Part shown: piece after piece, positions 26,201 through 34,017 of the stretch | Layout of the letters: the number at the start of each line of letters is the position of its first letter | Position numbering within the stretch: the stretch's first letter is position 1 | Assembly (NCBI GenBank): GCA_937899715.1 | Contig: CALCNX010000035.1 | Coordinates: 59,561-123,560, forward strand | DNA length: 64,000 nt | Reading direction: 5' to 3' | From: an uncultured bacterium | Lineage (GTDB): Bacteria > Bacteroidota > Ignavibacteria > Kapaibacteriales > UBA4661 | Position numbers and translations under genes: made by a program | The notes under the pieces: model-generated | Database searches by the model: none | Seen by the model: only the letters and a program-made list of their open reading frames with translations | What the model was told of the DNA's origin: nothing

Positions 26201-26750
26201 CCAAACGATTCAGTCCACGTTTGGTGCTGACCCAAAGCATCCCGCGTGGTGCTTCGATAATGGAGCGAACTAGATTGCTACTGAGAGAATTATTATTGTC
26301 AGGATTGTTGCGGTATACTGTAAAGCGCCCTGTCGTGCGGTCAAAGCGGTGCAGACCATTTTGTGTGCCCACCCAGAGGATGCCGCTTTCGTCTTCATAG
26401 AGAGCCGTTATAGCATTGTTAGCAAGCGATGTTGAATCATTAGGATCATTCCGATATATGATAACGGAGTAACCATCATAACGGTTCAGTCCATTACTTG
26501 TACCAATCCACAAGAAACCCTGCTTGTCTTGAAGAATCGCCGTGACGTTCGATTCAGAAAGACCTTGCTCATAGGAAAGATGCTCAAAAAGCAGATTCTG
26601 TGCGGAAGCAACACCGACAAATGATAGCACGAGAGCGGAAAGCACCAGCGAAAACAACAAAGCGGAGAAGAGGTATGAAATGCAAAGAGGGTATCGCTCA
26701 AGGGCTTGAAGTCCGATGCGTAGGCAGCGAATACTTCTAAGTCCAAGCAT
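23223..26750 (-). CDS. Beta-propeller/Y_Y_Y sensor with SpoIIE-type PP2C phosphatase output
   Basis: This is a 1175-residue membrane signalling protein. After a hydrophobic leader (about residues 20-50) come some fourteen Reg_prop repeats of the GFLWIGTSNGLNRYD type, forming two seven-bladed propellers in the periplasm. A Y_Y_Y domain follows (about 755-822), then a transmembrane helix in WWFRCLIVLVGIGGII (about 826-848), a coiled coil (~850-925) and a SpoIIE/PP2C phosphatase (~955-1170). The phosphatase metal Asp residues are intact in GGDYYDY, IGDATGHG, MSDGILEL and HDDIALI. Such phosphatases usually act on anti-sigma-factor antagonists, but no RsbV/RsbW-like gene is in the window. ATG 26750 has a GAGGG site; the open frame to 26837 lacks one. 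A GIN-domain gene ends 53 bases upstream. Confidence 0.93.
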   Translation of the reverse strand: MLGLRSIRCLRIGLQALERYPLCISYLFSALLFSLVLSALVLSFVGVASAQNLLFEHLSYEQGLSESNVTAILQDKQGFLWIGTSNGLNRYDGYSVIIYRNDPNDSTSLANNAITALYEDESGILWVGTQNGLHRFDRTTGRFTVYRNNPDNNNSLSSNLVRSIIEAPRGMLWVSTKRGLNRLDVARGEWTLFKADKKGRGKGPSDNDIITILADPANRAHLWLGTRDGGLNKLHLPTTTFSVFKPDPFPTADEISLGITAMSFDPKGHLWLGTRDNMLWRFLPETGEFTPIEPLIAIAEQSMSQGNRTTVIQTLAIDKHGTLWAGTRMGIFSRNILEDDAGTWKQYTNNPNDAQSLSDDNVSVIRQDKSGVMWFGTQGGGLNKYVPQTSAFRNVKYDPLRKDIPSPVVNAIAHKMSGEAWFGTQSGAVVYTDNSPSRLIASEYAVTAILHDSQGGTWLGTESGLIWIPRNGTETRFQNSPDDNNSLGDNLVTALAEDKSSGDIWIGTQGGGISRFNPRAKTFTNYWSDAGTSGSISDNFVFSMLVSQDGTLWVGTSNGLNRYNPQTNTFTAYLRTPQNGLPDAPILTLYEDAGGNLWLGTLGGGLYRFNPRSVNSLRFSKKDRLPSETIYGILGDKSGKLWLSTSRGLASLMFLQGNTSTPIVRTYGSADGLQSSAFRKGAYFRAADGVMSFGVGTGFVSFHPDSLRDNPTAPPVALVRFRVFGDRKIIDTIPAPTQTHFELEYNDNFELEYAALDFTNSARNEYAYRIDEVHKDWLYTGENRRINGTNYDPGTYTLHIKAANSDGVWSNEDFTVTIVVHPPWWATWWFRCLIVLVGIGGIILLYRLRVQRMLVLNTRLQTLVEERTKEISEQKYLLEEQAAEIQMANGALQEKNVELENVLGVSEKERQELERAYKLLDIENNRKSQELNDARAFQISMLPARVPQIQGLDIAFVLRTATEVGGDYYDYVQDPEGGLTLAIGDATGHGVRAGMLVSLVKSSFHALVHDYSLSETVGMISQAIKQMRLQRMFMCLSLLHFRRKQNDGAWQIDMAGAGMPPLMLFRAQSQRVEYIRSQGIVLGTMESAEYPLITFDVQAGDTLLLMSDGILELFNASGDELGTQRLEDCFVRLCKQQQPITSAAMLNELHTLTDNWIDGEPLHDDIALIVVKVNA

Positions 26751-26803
26751 ATACCCTCTCCATTCAAAATGACGATGATAATTCAACCGTGAACCGAGCT
26801 TGA

Positions 26804-27526
26804 TTACTTCATGGAACTGACTTTTGCCAGTCCGCAAACGTCTTTGTTGATTTCTTTAGGCTCGCCAAAATAGATGACTTTCGACACACCGGATGCGGAT
26901 GCGGAAAGATATTTTTCAGCAAAAACGACAGCTTTGCAAGCACCATCTACCTCAACAATAACTTTTTCGGCAATAAGGTCTTTTACGTTGACTGATGAAG
27001 CGCCCGATACCTCAAGCATGAGTTTCTTTACTTTGCCCGATGCCTCCAATACGCAAGCGCCGCTTAGCTCAACATCCAGCACATCGCTATTGATACCGCT
27101 TACTTTCATCACGTTTGCGCCCGACATATCAATACTGTTCAGCATTTGCATCGAAACACGCACCACAACTGCACGTTTGCTGAATTTCCATGCGGCACCA
27201 CTAATTTCCAAGCGCCCGTCACTAATATCTGTTTCAATAAATTTAACAACCTCCGGCTCGCCAATAACTTCAATTTTTGGCTCTTGTCTGCACACAACTT
27301 CGACCGTGATACCACCACCATTGACATCAATTGCAGTGAAATTTTTCGAGACGCGGCGTTGCTCCACTATTTCTTCTGTGCCATTGTCCCGTGCAGTGGC
27401 GCTTGCGAGACTACGATTGAGCAGACTCGTTGAAAATATAGAATGAGAGAAATTACTGCTGAGAGCGGTATCGGTAGTGCCGATAAAACCGAGTGTCAGC
27501 GCGAAAAGGAAAGCAAAGCGTCTCAT
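26804..27526 (-). CDS. Exported GIN-domain (DUF2807) protein
   Basis: The 240-residue protein has a signal peptide (MRRFAFLFALTLGFIG...) and a right-handed parallel beta-helix-like GIN/DUF2807 domain. The repeated LDVELSGACVLEASG, LMLEVSGASSVNV and VIVEVDGACKAVV units each form one coil, with Gly-Ala turns. The start of the domain, FTAIDVNGGGITVEV, is the classic entry of this family. Homologues are common, abundant exported proteins of Bacteroidota without an assigned activity. The gene is 53 bases upstream of the propeller-SpoIIE sensor on the same strand, so the two are probably cotranscribed. A role as surface adhesin or as a partner of the sensor would be inference. Confidence 0.85.
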   Translation of the reverse strand: MRRFAFLFALTLGFIGTTDTALSSNFSHSIFSTSLLNRSLASATARDNGTEEIVEQRRVSKNFTAIDVNGGGITVEVVCRQEPKIEVIGEPEVVKFIETDISDGRLEISGAAWKFSKRAVVVRVSMQMLNSIDMSGANVMKVSGINSDVLDVELSGACVLEASGKVKKLMLEVSGASSVNVKDLIAEKVIVEVDGACKAVVFAEKYLSASASGVSKVIYFGEPKEINKDVCGLAKVSSMK

Positions 27527-27616
27527 GGCAGGTAAAAAATAACGTTAGAGAAAAATCTTCACAGATTGTTGCCTAAAATCATATACGCCGACGATTGGGA
27601 AAAGTTGCAGTGTTTC

Positions 27617-28198
27617 TTACCGCGCAATGGCTGTAATATCAGACGTGAGACCATGATTCTTTTGGCGGGACTCCTCAGCCATGCGCTCCTTGTAAGCAAT
27701 GATTTTTGCCTGAAACTCTTCATCGTGAGTGCCAAGAATTTGCACCGCCAGCAAGCCCGCATTTTTGCCCGCGCCAATGGCGACCGTTGCCACCGGCACA
27801 CCACCAGGCATTTGCACGATGGACAGAAGCGAATCTACTCCGGCAAGGGCTTTGGAAAGGATTGGAACACCAATAACGGGTAAGGGTGAGTAAGCGGCAA
27901 CCATTCCAGGCAAGTGCGCTGCGCCTCCTGCTCCAGCAATGATAACACGTAAACCTCGTGTATGAGCCGTTAGCGCATATTCCGCCATATCTGCCGGGGT
28001 TCTATGCGCCGAGATAACTCGTATTTCAAAGGGCACATCAAACTCAGAACACACACGAGCCGCTTCTTCCATCGTCGGTAAATCGGAGTCACTGCCCATG
28101 ATGATACCAACAAGAGGCAGTTGGGGGGACTGTGATGTGTGTGTCTCTGCTACTTGAATTGCGAGGGAATGAGGAATAATCTGAGGTTTCTGGCTCAT
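27617..28198 (-). CDS. purE: N5-carboxyaminoimidazole ribonucleotide mutase
   Basis: Class I PurE rearranges N5-CAIR to CAIR in purine biosynthesis. Key motifs are IIMGSDSDLPTM, VISAHRTPADM with the active-site His, GAGGAAHLPGMVA and VPILSKALAGVDSLLSI. The product from ATG 28198 is 193 residues, slightly longer than E. coli PurE because of a ~30-residue N-terminal extension. The frame stays open upstream through the tRNA gene, which rules out an earlier start. PurK is not adjacent. The gene sits between tRNA-Gly and the GIN-domain gene on the same strand. Confidence 0.95.
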   Translation of the reverse strand: MSQKPQIIPHSLAIQVAETHTSQSPQLPLVGIIMGSDSDLPTMEEAARVCSEFDVPFEIRVISAHRTPADMAEYALTAHTRGLRVIIAGAGGAAHLPGMVAAYSPLPVIGVPILSKALAGVDSLLSIVQMPGGVPVATVAIGAGKNAGLLAVQILGTHDEEFQAKIIAYKERMAEESRQKNHGLTSDITAIAR

Positions 28199-28335
28199 AG
28201 TGGCATGAATCGTTTGCGTAAGGGCGAATGGTTCGAGCGAAAAGTTCAGGCGAAGAAACAAAAATGCCTCGCCACCGGGGGGATGTGATGACAAGGCATG
28301 CAGCATAAAGAGGATTTCGGTTGTAAGAAACCGAG

Positions 28336-28408
<73 letters not shown>

Positions 28409-28533
28409 TTTTTGTCAATGAACTGCACAAAGATTAAAGTGTGCCGCTTCATTTTAAGTGAGCACAAAAATACATGAAGTATGTTTACCACGCAAGCATT
28501 TTTTTTGAATCAGTGCAAAATATTCAAAAAAAA

Positions 28534-29175
28534 CTATAAAAAATGCGCTAAAAATCGTCTTGTGCAAATGTTTTGAACATCTTCCAGCGAAACGGAATTT
28601 TGTATTTTTTTTTGCCGTTCCTGATTGATTGAGGTTACTTCCTTATCGTGGATGCCACAGGGAATGATATAGGAAAATTCGTTCAGGTCATTACTGACAT
28701 TCAAGGCAAAGCCGTGTGCCGTCACCCAACGCGAGCAGTGAATGCCTATGGCGCATATCTTTCGCTTCTGTTCCAGCCAAACGCCTGTCAGGCTTTCTAC
28801 ACGGTCTCCACTCAAGCCGTATTCGGCAATGGTTTCGATGATACAGGTTTCTATTTTGCGCAAAAACCAGTGTAAATCTGGCGTGAAATCTGTAAGACGG
28901 AAAAGCGTGTAGCCCACAATCTGACCGGGGTTGTGGAGCGTTACGTCGCCACCGCGATTAACATTCACTACTTCTACACCGCGTTCATTCCACTGGGTTT
29001 GTGGAAGCAAAATATTATCGCGGCTTCCGTTTTTTCCAACCGTGATGACGCTTGGATGTTGACAAAAAACAAGTGTACTGTCCTTTGCGCCTGCTTGAAT
29101 ACGACCTTGCAAATGGCGCTGGCGCTCCCATGCGTCGTGATAATCAATTAAGCCCCAGTCTTCGATTGTAAGCAT
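28534..29175 (-). CDS. lipB: Lipoyl(octanoyl) transferase
   Basis: LipB moves octanoate from octanoyl-ACP to lipoyl domains, the first step of lipoate synthesis. The 213-residue protein contains NRGGDVTLHNPGQIVGY, the Lys of QKRKICAIGI and the catalytic Cys in IIPCGI, all in the expected order. The ATG at 29175 is directly preceded by a 15-bp tandem duplication that repeats the GCTAGGTATTT ribosome-binding region. LipA is not nearby. The gene follows the NarL-type regulator by about 60 bases on the same strand and ends about 125 bases before the tRNA. Confidence 0.94.
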   Translation of the reverse strand: MLTIEDWGLIDYHDAWERQRHLQGRIQAGAKDSTLVFCQHPSVITVGKNGSRDNILLPQTQWNERGVEVVNVNRGGDVTLHNPGQIVGYTLFRLTDFTPDLHWFLRKIETCIIETIAEYGLSGDRVESLTGVWLEQKRKICAIGIHCSRWVTAHGFALNVSNDLNEFSYIIPCGIHDKEVTSINQERQKKIQNSVSLEDVQNICTRRFLAHFL

Positions 29176-29205
29176 AAATACCTAGCAAAAAAATACCTAG
29201 CAAAA
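29176..29205. repeat. Perfect 15-bp tandem duplication at the lipB start
   Basis: The unit AAATACCTAGCAAAA occurs at 29176-29190 and again at 29191-29205. On the lipB strand this doubles an AGGT ribosome-binding motif, the nearer copy 5 bases before the ATG. Confidence 0.8.
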
Positions 29206-29234
29206 AACAGATGTGTTTGAAAAGGATGGAGCGT

Positions 29235-29903
29235 TTATCGTTGTGCCGATGGAATAAGCCCAATTCTGGCGGCAAATTTTGTAGCTTCAAGCCGCGAACC
29301 AACATTGAGTTTTTGGTAAATGCTCGAAATATAATTTTTAACTGTACCTTCGCTAATGGAAAGCAATTCGGCAATCTCCTTATTCGGTAAGCGAATAAGG
29401 CGGAGTACATTTCGCTCTACGGGCGTGATACCGGCTGAGTTGAGAGCGTGGTCAATAACGACAAGTTGCTGGGCTACGCTGGAACTCAACCATAATTCGC
29501 CTGGGTGCTGCGCTATCCAGCGAATAGCAGCAATAAATGTGTCGCCTGATTCTGCTTTTGAAAGGTAGCCATTCGCACCGCTCGCAAGAATGTCGTGGAC
29601 AGAAACGTTCTCATTGCCAGTCATAGCAAGAATGCTCAATTTCTCGCTGGTGTTGCCTTTTTGACGCAGAGACTTAATAACTTCTAAGCCAGTTGTGTCG
29701 GAAAGTTGCATATCAATCAATAGCACGTCGGGCTTCAGTGTTTTGAGTGCCGTGATAGTGTCTGTACCGGTTGGTGCTGTGCCGACAAGATTAATGTACG
29801 GCACTTCATCTCCGGCTTTAGTTTTTATCCACGATTCCAGTGCAAAGCGCACTGCTTCGTGGTCATCAGTAACAAAGACATTGATAGTATCGCCCTGATA
29901 CAT
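29235..29903 (-). CDS. NarL/FixJ-family response regulator
   Basis: The 222-residue two-domain regulator has a receiver domain (about residues 7-125) with DDHE acidic residues, phosphoacceptor Asp64 in LLIDMQLSD and the conserved Lys in YLSKAES. A LuxR-type helix-turn-helix follows (about 155-215) with TPVERNVLRLI and NKEIAELLSISEGTVKNYISSIYQKL. It binds DNA and should act as a transcription factor once phosphorylated. It is divergent from the TPR histidine kinase at 30097, a natural candidate partner, across a 193-base spacer. No target site was identified. Confidence 0.92.
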   Translation of the reverse strand: MYQGDTINVFVTDDHEAVRFALESWIKTKAGDEVPYINLVGTAPTGTDTITALKTLKPDVLLIDMQLSDTTGLEVIKSLRQKGNTSEKLSILAMTGNENVSVHDILASGANGYLSKAESGDTFIAAIRWIAQHPGELWLSSSVAQQLVVIDHALNSAGITPVERNVLRLIRLPNKEIAELLSISEGTVKNYISSIYQKLNVGSRLEATKFAARIGLIPSAQR

Positions 29904-30096
29904 AGATTTGAGAGAGAACTGGGGGGTGGAGAAAAAATCATCAAGCGCGGTATAAAGCCGTTTGGCATCTAAATAACCATCGTTTTGGCAGAATACTATT
30001 GCCGAATTTAGTGAAAGTTCGTAGATTTTCCTAGATTTTACCGTTCAACAATGATTTCGGCAAATATACAGAATCACTATCCATTTCGCACAAAGA

Positions 30097-32295
30097 ATGA
30101 TACACTCTTCTTCAATTTTCTGTGTTTCGCTGCTTCATACTTGTCTGTGGCAAGCATTCCCACGTCCAAGGCGTTCATCTGCGGTTTTGCGACGTGGGAG
30201 CTTAAGTCTTTTTGTTATGATGTTGATAGGTATCTCAATAACACCCTGTCAGGGGCTTGCACAGCAGAAACGGAGCGATAGCTTGGAGATTGTTCTCAAT
30301 GCCATTCGCCGCGAGTGGGGTACGATTGTGGACACGACGATAGTGAACCTACTCAATAATGTCGCAAATGAATACCGCACTTCCAACCCTTTCAAAGCAC
30401 TGGACTATTGCGAACAAGCACAAAAACATGCTCGCCAGTTAGGTTACAAACGCGGTATTGCCGAGGCGGTGAGCAATATGGGGAATATCCATACACAGCA
30501 GGGGAATTATGATCGTGCTATGGAACATTATCTTGAAGCATTCAAGCTGTATGAGGATTTAGGGGATAAGCAGCGCATGGCATTAACCGTAAATGCGTTA
30601 GGCAATACATACAGCAAACGAAATAATATCCGTCAATCACTTGAAAGTTATGAAAAAGCTCGTAAAATTTATACTGATATTAATGACAAGCGTGGCTTAG
30701 CACAAACCCTGGGCAATCTTGCTAGTCTTTATTCTGATAACGGCGATGACCGTATTGCACTCACATTTTACCAAAAAGCATTAGCATTGCATCGCGAGTT
30801 CGGTGACTCAACACGCGTGGCTGCCGCCTTAAATGGTATCGGTATGGCTTATTTCTACTTGGGAAATTATGATAAAGCGCTTGAATTTTTACAGGATGCG
30901 GAACATTTATTTACTACTTCCGGCGATATTGACCAAACGACATTGGGTGATGTTAATAATAACATCGCAGTTGCATATTTGAACAAGCATCAGTATAAAG
31001 AAGCTCTCCAAAAAGTTAATCGTGCCTTGGAAATTGCTCAAACATCAGGCTTACGACCGCTTCGGCAGAATTCATATGCAATACTATCGGATATTTATCG
31101 CGACCTTGGCAACTTTCAATTGGCTCTGGAATATTCTCAACGCGACAACCTTCTGAAAGATACTATTTTCAATGAAGAAAGCGATAAGCGCTTAGTTTCC
31201 GCTGTGCGTGGCTACGAAATTAAACGTAAAGAAGACTCCATTCGGACACTGACCAAAGACAAGCAGATTCAAGACCAGCAACTTCAGTTGCAAAATCAGC
31301 AACTACAACTCCAAAATCAGCAACTCATCTTTCTTGCGATTGGTTTTGTGATGGTCTTTGCTATCGTTGGCTTACTGGCAAATGGCTATCGGGTAAAGCG
31401 TCGCTCGGAGTTACAACTCCAACACAAGAACACAGAACTTGAATCCGCAAACGAGGAAATTGCCCTCAAGAACCAGCATCTTGAAGAGCTAAACAATGAA
31501 AAAAATGAATTCCTCGGTATTGTGGCGCACGACCTCAAAAGCCCAATTTTGTCTATCAAACTGTTGGCACAGCTTCTCCACGATACCAATGTTGCCCAAG
31601 ACGAACGTATTCGCTTCACGAACACCATTATCTCGTCTTCCGACCAGCTTTCGCGCATTATTAGCAATCTGCTCAATGTCAATGCAATTGAGCGTGGCGG
31701 GATAACACTTGATATTACACCTTTTAATTTATCAGTTGCTGCTTATTCTGTTTTTGAAGAATATACACCGCGTGCAGAAGCAAAAAATGTTACGTTGCAT
31801 TTTGAGAGTTTTACCGACGGCGAGTGCCTTGGCGACCATACCGCCATTTTACAAGTCATGGATAATCTCGTTTCCAATGCCCTCAAATACTCGCCGGGAA
31901 ACAAAAATGTCTGGTTCCGCATCTATGGAGAAAAGGCGTGGACACACAGGGATAGCGAGCAGAATAACACAACACGAAATGGCACCAAGAGCCTTCCAAA
32001 TGGCTTTGCAGGTCATTTGCACAAATATCCGACAAAATCATGTATGCGGGTTGAAGTTCAAGACGAAGGTCCCGGTCTTTCCAATGATGACATGAAAAAA
32101 CTCTTCGGGAAGTTCCAGCGCCTTTCTGCCAAGCCTACAAGCGGCGAGCAATCAACAGGTCTGGGGCTTTCGATTGTCAAGAAAATGGTGGAGGCTATGA
32201 ATGGCGAAGTGTGGTGTGAAAGCACACACGGACAAGGAGCAACATTTGTGGTGGAATTACCGCAGGCAGAAGAAGAACTTGAATTGGAAGAATAG
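30097..32295 (+). CDS. TPR-domain sensor histidine kinase
   Basis: The 732-residue membrane kinase has tetratricopeptide repeats from about residue 80 to 310 (pattern A-NNLGN/MGNIHTQQGNYDRAMEHYLEA). A glutamine-rich coiled coil with QLQLQNQ repeats follows, then one transmembrane helix (about 412-432), a HisKA domain with phosphorylatable His478 in VAHDLKSP, and an HATPase domain with DNLVSNALKYSP, DEGPGLS and STGLGLSIVKK. The start is uncertain: ATG 30097 gives a poor leader, whereas the in-frame ATG at 30217 begins MMLIGISITPCQGLAQ, a better signal peptide; neither has a strong ribosome binding site. Its catalytic half is closely similar to that of the REC-kinase at 54827-56050. The divergent NarL-type regulator is a plausible partner. 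Confidence 0.9.
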   Translation: MIHSSSIFCVSLLHTCLWQAFPRPRRSSAVLRRGSLSLFVMMLIGISITPCQGLAQQKRSDSLEIVLNAIRREWGTIVDTTIVNLLNNVANEYRTSNPFKALDYCEQAQKHARQLGYKRGIAEAVSNMGNIHTQQGNYDRAMEHYLEAFKLYEDLGDKQRMALTVNALGNTYSKRNNIRQSLESYEKARKIYTDINDKRGLAQTLGNLASLYSDNGDDRIALTFYQKALALHREFGDSTRVAAALNGIGMAYFYLGNYDKALEFLQDAEHLFTTSGDIDQTTLGDVNNNIAVAYLNKHQYKEALQKVNRALEIAQTSGLRPLRQNSYAILSDIYRDLGNFQLALEYSQRDNLLKDTIFNEESDKRLVSAVRGYEIKRKEDSIRTLTKDKQIQDQQLQLQNQQLQLQNQQLIFLAIGFVMVFAIVGLLANGYRVKRRSELQLQHKNTELESANEEIALKNQHLEELNNEKNEFLGIVAHDLKSPILSIKLLAQLLHDTNVAQDERIRFTNTIISSSDQLSRIISNLLNVNAIERGGITLDITPFNLSVAAYSVFEEYTPRAEAKNVTLHFESFTDGECLGDHTAILQVMDNLVSNALKYSPGNKNVWFRIYGEKAWTHRDSEQNNTTRNGTKSLPNGFAGHLHKYPTKSCMRVEVQDEGPGLSNDDMKKLFGKFQRLSAKPTSGEQSTGLGLSIVKKMVEAMNGEVWCESTHGQGATFVVELPQAEEELELEE

Positions 32296-32317
32296 AAAAA
32301 GAGGCGAGGTGAGAGCA

Positions 32318-32794
32318 TTACCAGCCTTTGCGCTCTCGCAAATCCATAATTTGCTTAACATGATTTTCACCATGACGAGCATAGCTTTGCAAAACGTCGT
32401 CTAACGACATTATTCCGTTATCGGGATGGTGTAATGTACGAGCGAAGGCATCGGCGGACAAACTTTTCCACAATACCGACCAACGCAGATGCAGCCCGTT
32501 AATAAGTTGCAGCGAGATTTCAATGGGTAATGCATAATCGGCTAAAAGCGCCCATGCGTCTTGGTCATATGGCTTGATAGTCGGTGTGTTCTCCGTAAGA
32601 GCCAGTCGTGTCCGTGCGTGAGCATTGAGGTGAGAATCGGCTAGGTGATGCACTACTTGGCGTACTGTCCAGCCACCATCCCGATACGGTGTGTCCAGTT
32701 GGGTATCAGTCAGATTCTCAACCGCATTACGAAGGCGCTCAGGAAGAGATTTGATGCTATTGATGTGCGATGTTCGCTCGGCAGGTGTAAGCAT
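32318..32794 (-). CDS. DinB-superfamily YfiT-like protein (putative bacillithiol transferase)
   Basis: The 158-residue protein has a four-helix DinB/YfiT fold with the metal ligands visible: His in RQVVHHLADSH (about residues 49-55) and the pair His141 and His145 in RHGENHVKQI. The GGWTVRQVVHHLADSH motif matches YfiT/BstA, which in Firmicutes attach bacillithiol to electrophiles. Bacillithiol also occurs in some Bacteroidota, so this role is possible but unproven here. It lies 21 bases downstream of the double GNAT gene, so the two are probably cotranscribed, and it converges with the TPR kinase. Confidence 0.85.
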   Translation of the reverse strand: MLTPAERTSHINSIKSLPERLRNAVENLTDTQLDTPYRDGGWTVRQVVHHLADSHLNAHARTRLALTENTPTIKPYDQDAWALLADYALPIEISLQLINGLHLRWSVLWKSLSADAFARTLHHPDNGIMSLDDVLQSYARHGENHVKQIMDLRERKGW

Positions 32795-32815
32795 ACAATC
32801 TTGAATTTGCGAGTG

Positions 32816-33880
32816 TTACAAATGTGGTGTAAAGTATTTTTCGTACGTGTAAAAGGCTTCGTCACGCTTCCAGCCACGTTTTTCGTAAAGTGTTTGCGCG
32901 GGATAATTGTCCACAGCCGTTGAAAGTACAAGCCCTTTGGCATTGTCTAAATAGGAAAACTCTTCTGCCGCCCGCATAATGGCATCAGCAACACCCGTTT
33001 TGCGAAACTCCGTATCAACAAACAGGTCGTTCAAAATCCATTGACGTTGCATTGTTACTGACGAAAATGACGGGTACAACTGCGTGAATCCTGCACCTTT
33101 ATTGCCAACAAGCGCCACAAAAATAACGGATTCCTGCTTCAATATACGTTCGGTGAGGAAAGCCTCTGCTGCTTCAAGATTGGACGGTTGCTCATAGAAC
33201 CTACGATAGCCGTCGAAGAGTGGCAGAAGAAGCTCCAAATGCCTCGTGTCAGCACGATGAACAGTAATTCGTGTGCTTTCCTCCGGCACGTCTTCGTATG
33301 TTCGTTTCAGTGCTTCCTCTAAGTGCGTCTTCACCGATGCCCATTCATCGCGGAGGATGCTGTAGTAAACAGTGTCTCGTACTGTGCCGTTAGGCAAAGC
33401 CATGTGCTTTCGCAGTAAACCTTCGTACTTCGCACCGATACGCTCCATAGCACGGCGTGACTGGTCATTTTTGGCATTTGCTTTTAATTCTACTCTCATC
33501 AAACCAAGTGTCTCAAAGGCATGGCGCAGCATCAGATACTTTACTTCTGTATTGACACTGCTTCTGTGAAATGGCTTCCCAAGCCATGTCCAGCCAATTT
33601 CTACCCGCTTATGCGCAAGTGCTGCGTTTCCAAATCGTGTAGAACCAATCGCTTTACCACTCGCTTTGTCAATCGTTGCAAAAGGTAATGCTTCTCCCGC
33701 CGTCTCAGGCATGAACGCCTCTTCAATATAGCGTTGCATATCTTCTCTGGTTATCATCGTCCTGCCTGCCAGCCGCCACAAAGCGGGATTCAAGCCGACT
33801 TCACACAAGTCGTCCAAATGCCGCATGGAAAGGGGCTCCAAGCGGACGTTTGTGCCTTCAAGTGTTATGGGATCTAGCAT
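32816..33880 (-). CDS. Fusion of two GNAT acetyltransferase domains
   Basis: The 354-residue protein starts at ATG 33880. The first domain (about residues 1-190) is RimJ/RimL-like, with VRLEPLSMRHLDDL, GSTRFGNAAL, EIGWTWLGKPF and NDQSRRAMERIGA. The second (about 205-350) is a classic GNAT with ITVHRADTRHLELLLPL, LNDLFVDTEFRKTGVADAIM for acetyl-CoA binding and QTLYEKRGWKRDEAF. The two domains belong to different GNAT subfamilies, so this is a fusion rather than a recent internal duplication. Substrates are unknown; protein N-termini, amino groups of antibiotics or small amines are all possible. It heads a two-gene unit with the YfiT-like gene and follows the terminator of the M1 peptidase operon. 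Confidence 0.9.
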   Translation of the reverse strand: MLDPITLEGTNVRLEPLSMRHLDDLCEVGLNPALWRLAGRTMITREDMQRYIEEAFMPETAGEALPFATIDKASGKAIGSTRFGNAALAHKRVEIGWTWLGKPFHRSSVNTEVKYLMLRHAFETLGLMRVELKANAKNDQSRRAMERIGAKYEGLLRKHMALPNGTVRDTVYYSILRDEWASVKTHLEEALKRTYEDVPEESTRITVHRADTRHLELLLPLFDGYRRFYEQPSNLEAAEAFLTERILKQESVIFVALVGNKGAGFTQLYPSFSSVTMQRQWILNDLFVDTEFRKTGVADAIMRAAEEFSYLDNAKGLVLSTAVDNYPAQTLYEKRGWKRDEAFYTYEKYFTPHL

Positions 33881-33953
33881 AGCGATAAGAGAAAAATGGA
33901 ATGAAAGGATAAGAGGTAAAAATAGGCAGTACGATAAGGCTCTCAGTAATAAA

Positions 33954-33987
33954 CTCATTCGGTGGCGGATGAACACCACCGAATGAG
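33954..33987 (-). terminator. Terminator of the M1 peptidase operon
   Basis: CTCATTCGGTGG (33954-33965) and CCACCGAATGAG (33976-33987) form a perfect 12-bp stem with a 10-base loop, 30 bases past the stop at 34018. On the minus strand TTTATTA follows. The T-tract is short but stem stability is high. Confidence 0.75.
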
Positions 33988-34017
33988 TACATTTCCGTTT
34001 CTAAAGAGCAAAGTACA

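Noticed and set aside
31264..31326. Short DNA repeats in the TPR kinase gene
   Set aside because: They encode QLQLQNQ repeats in a coiled coil beside the membrane helix and are explained as protein structure.
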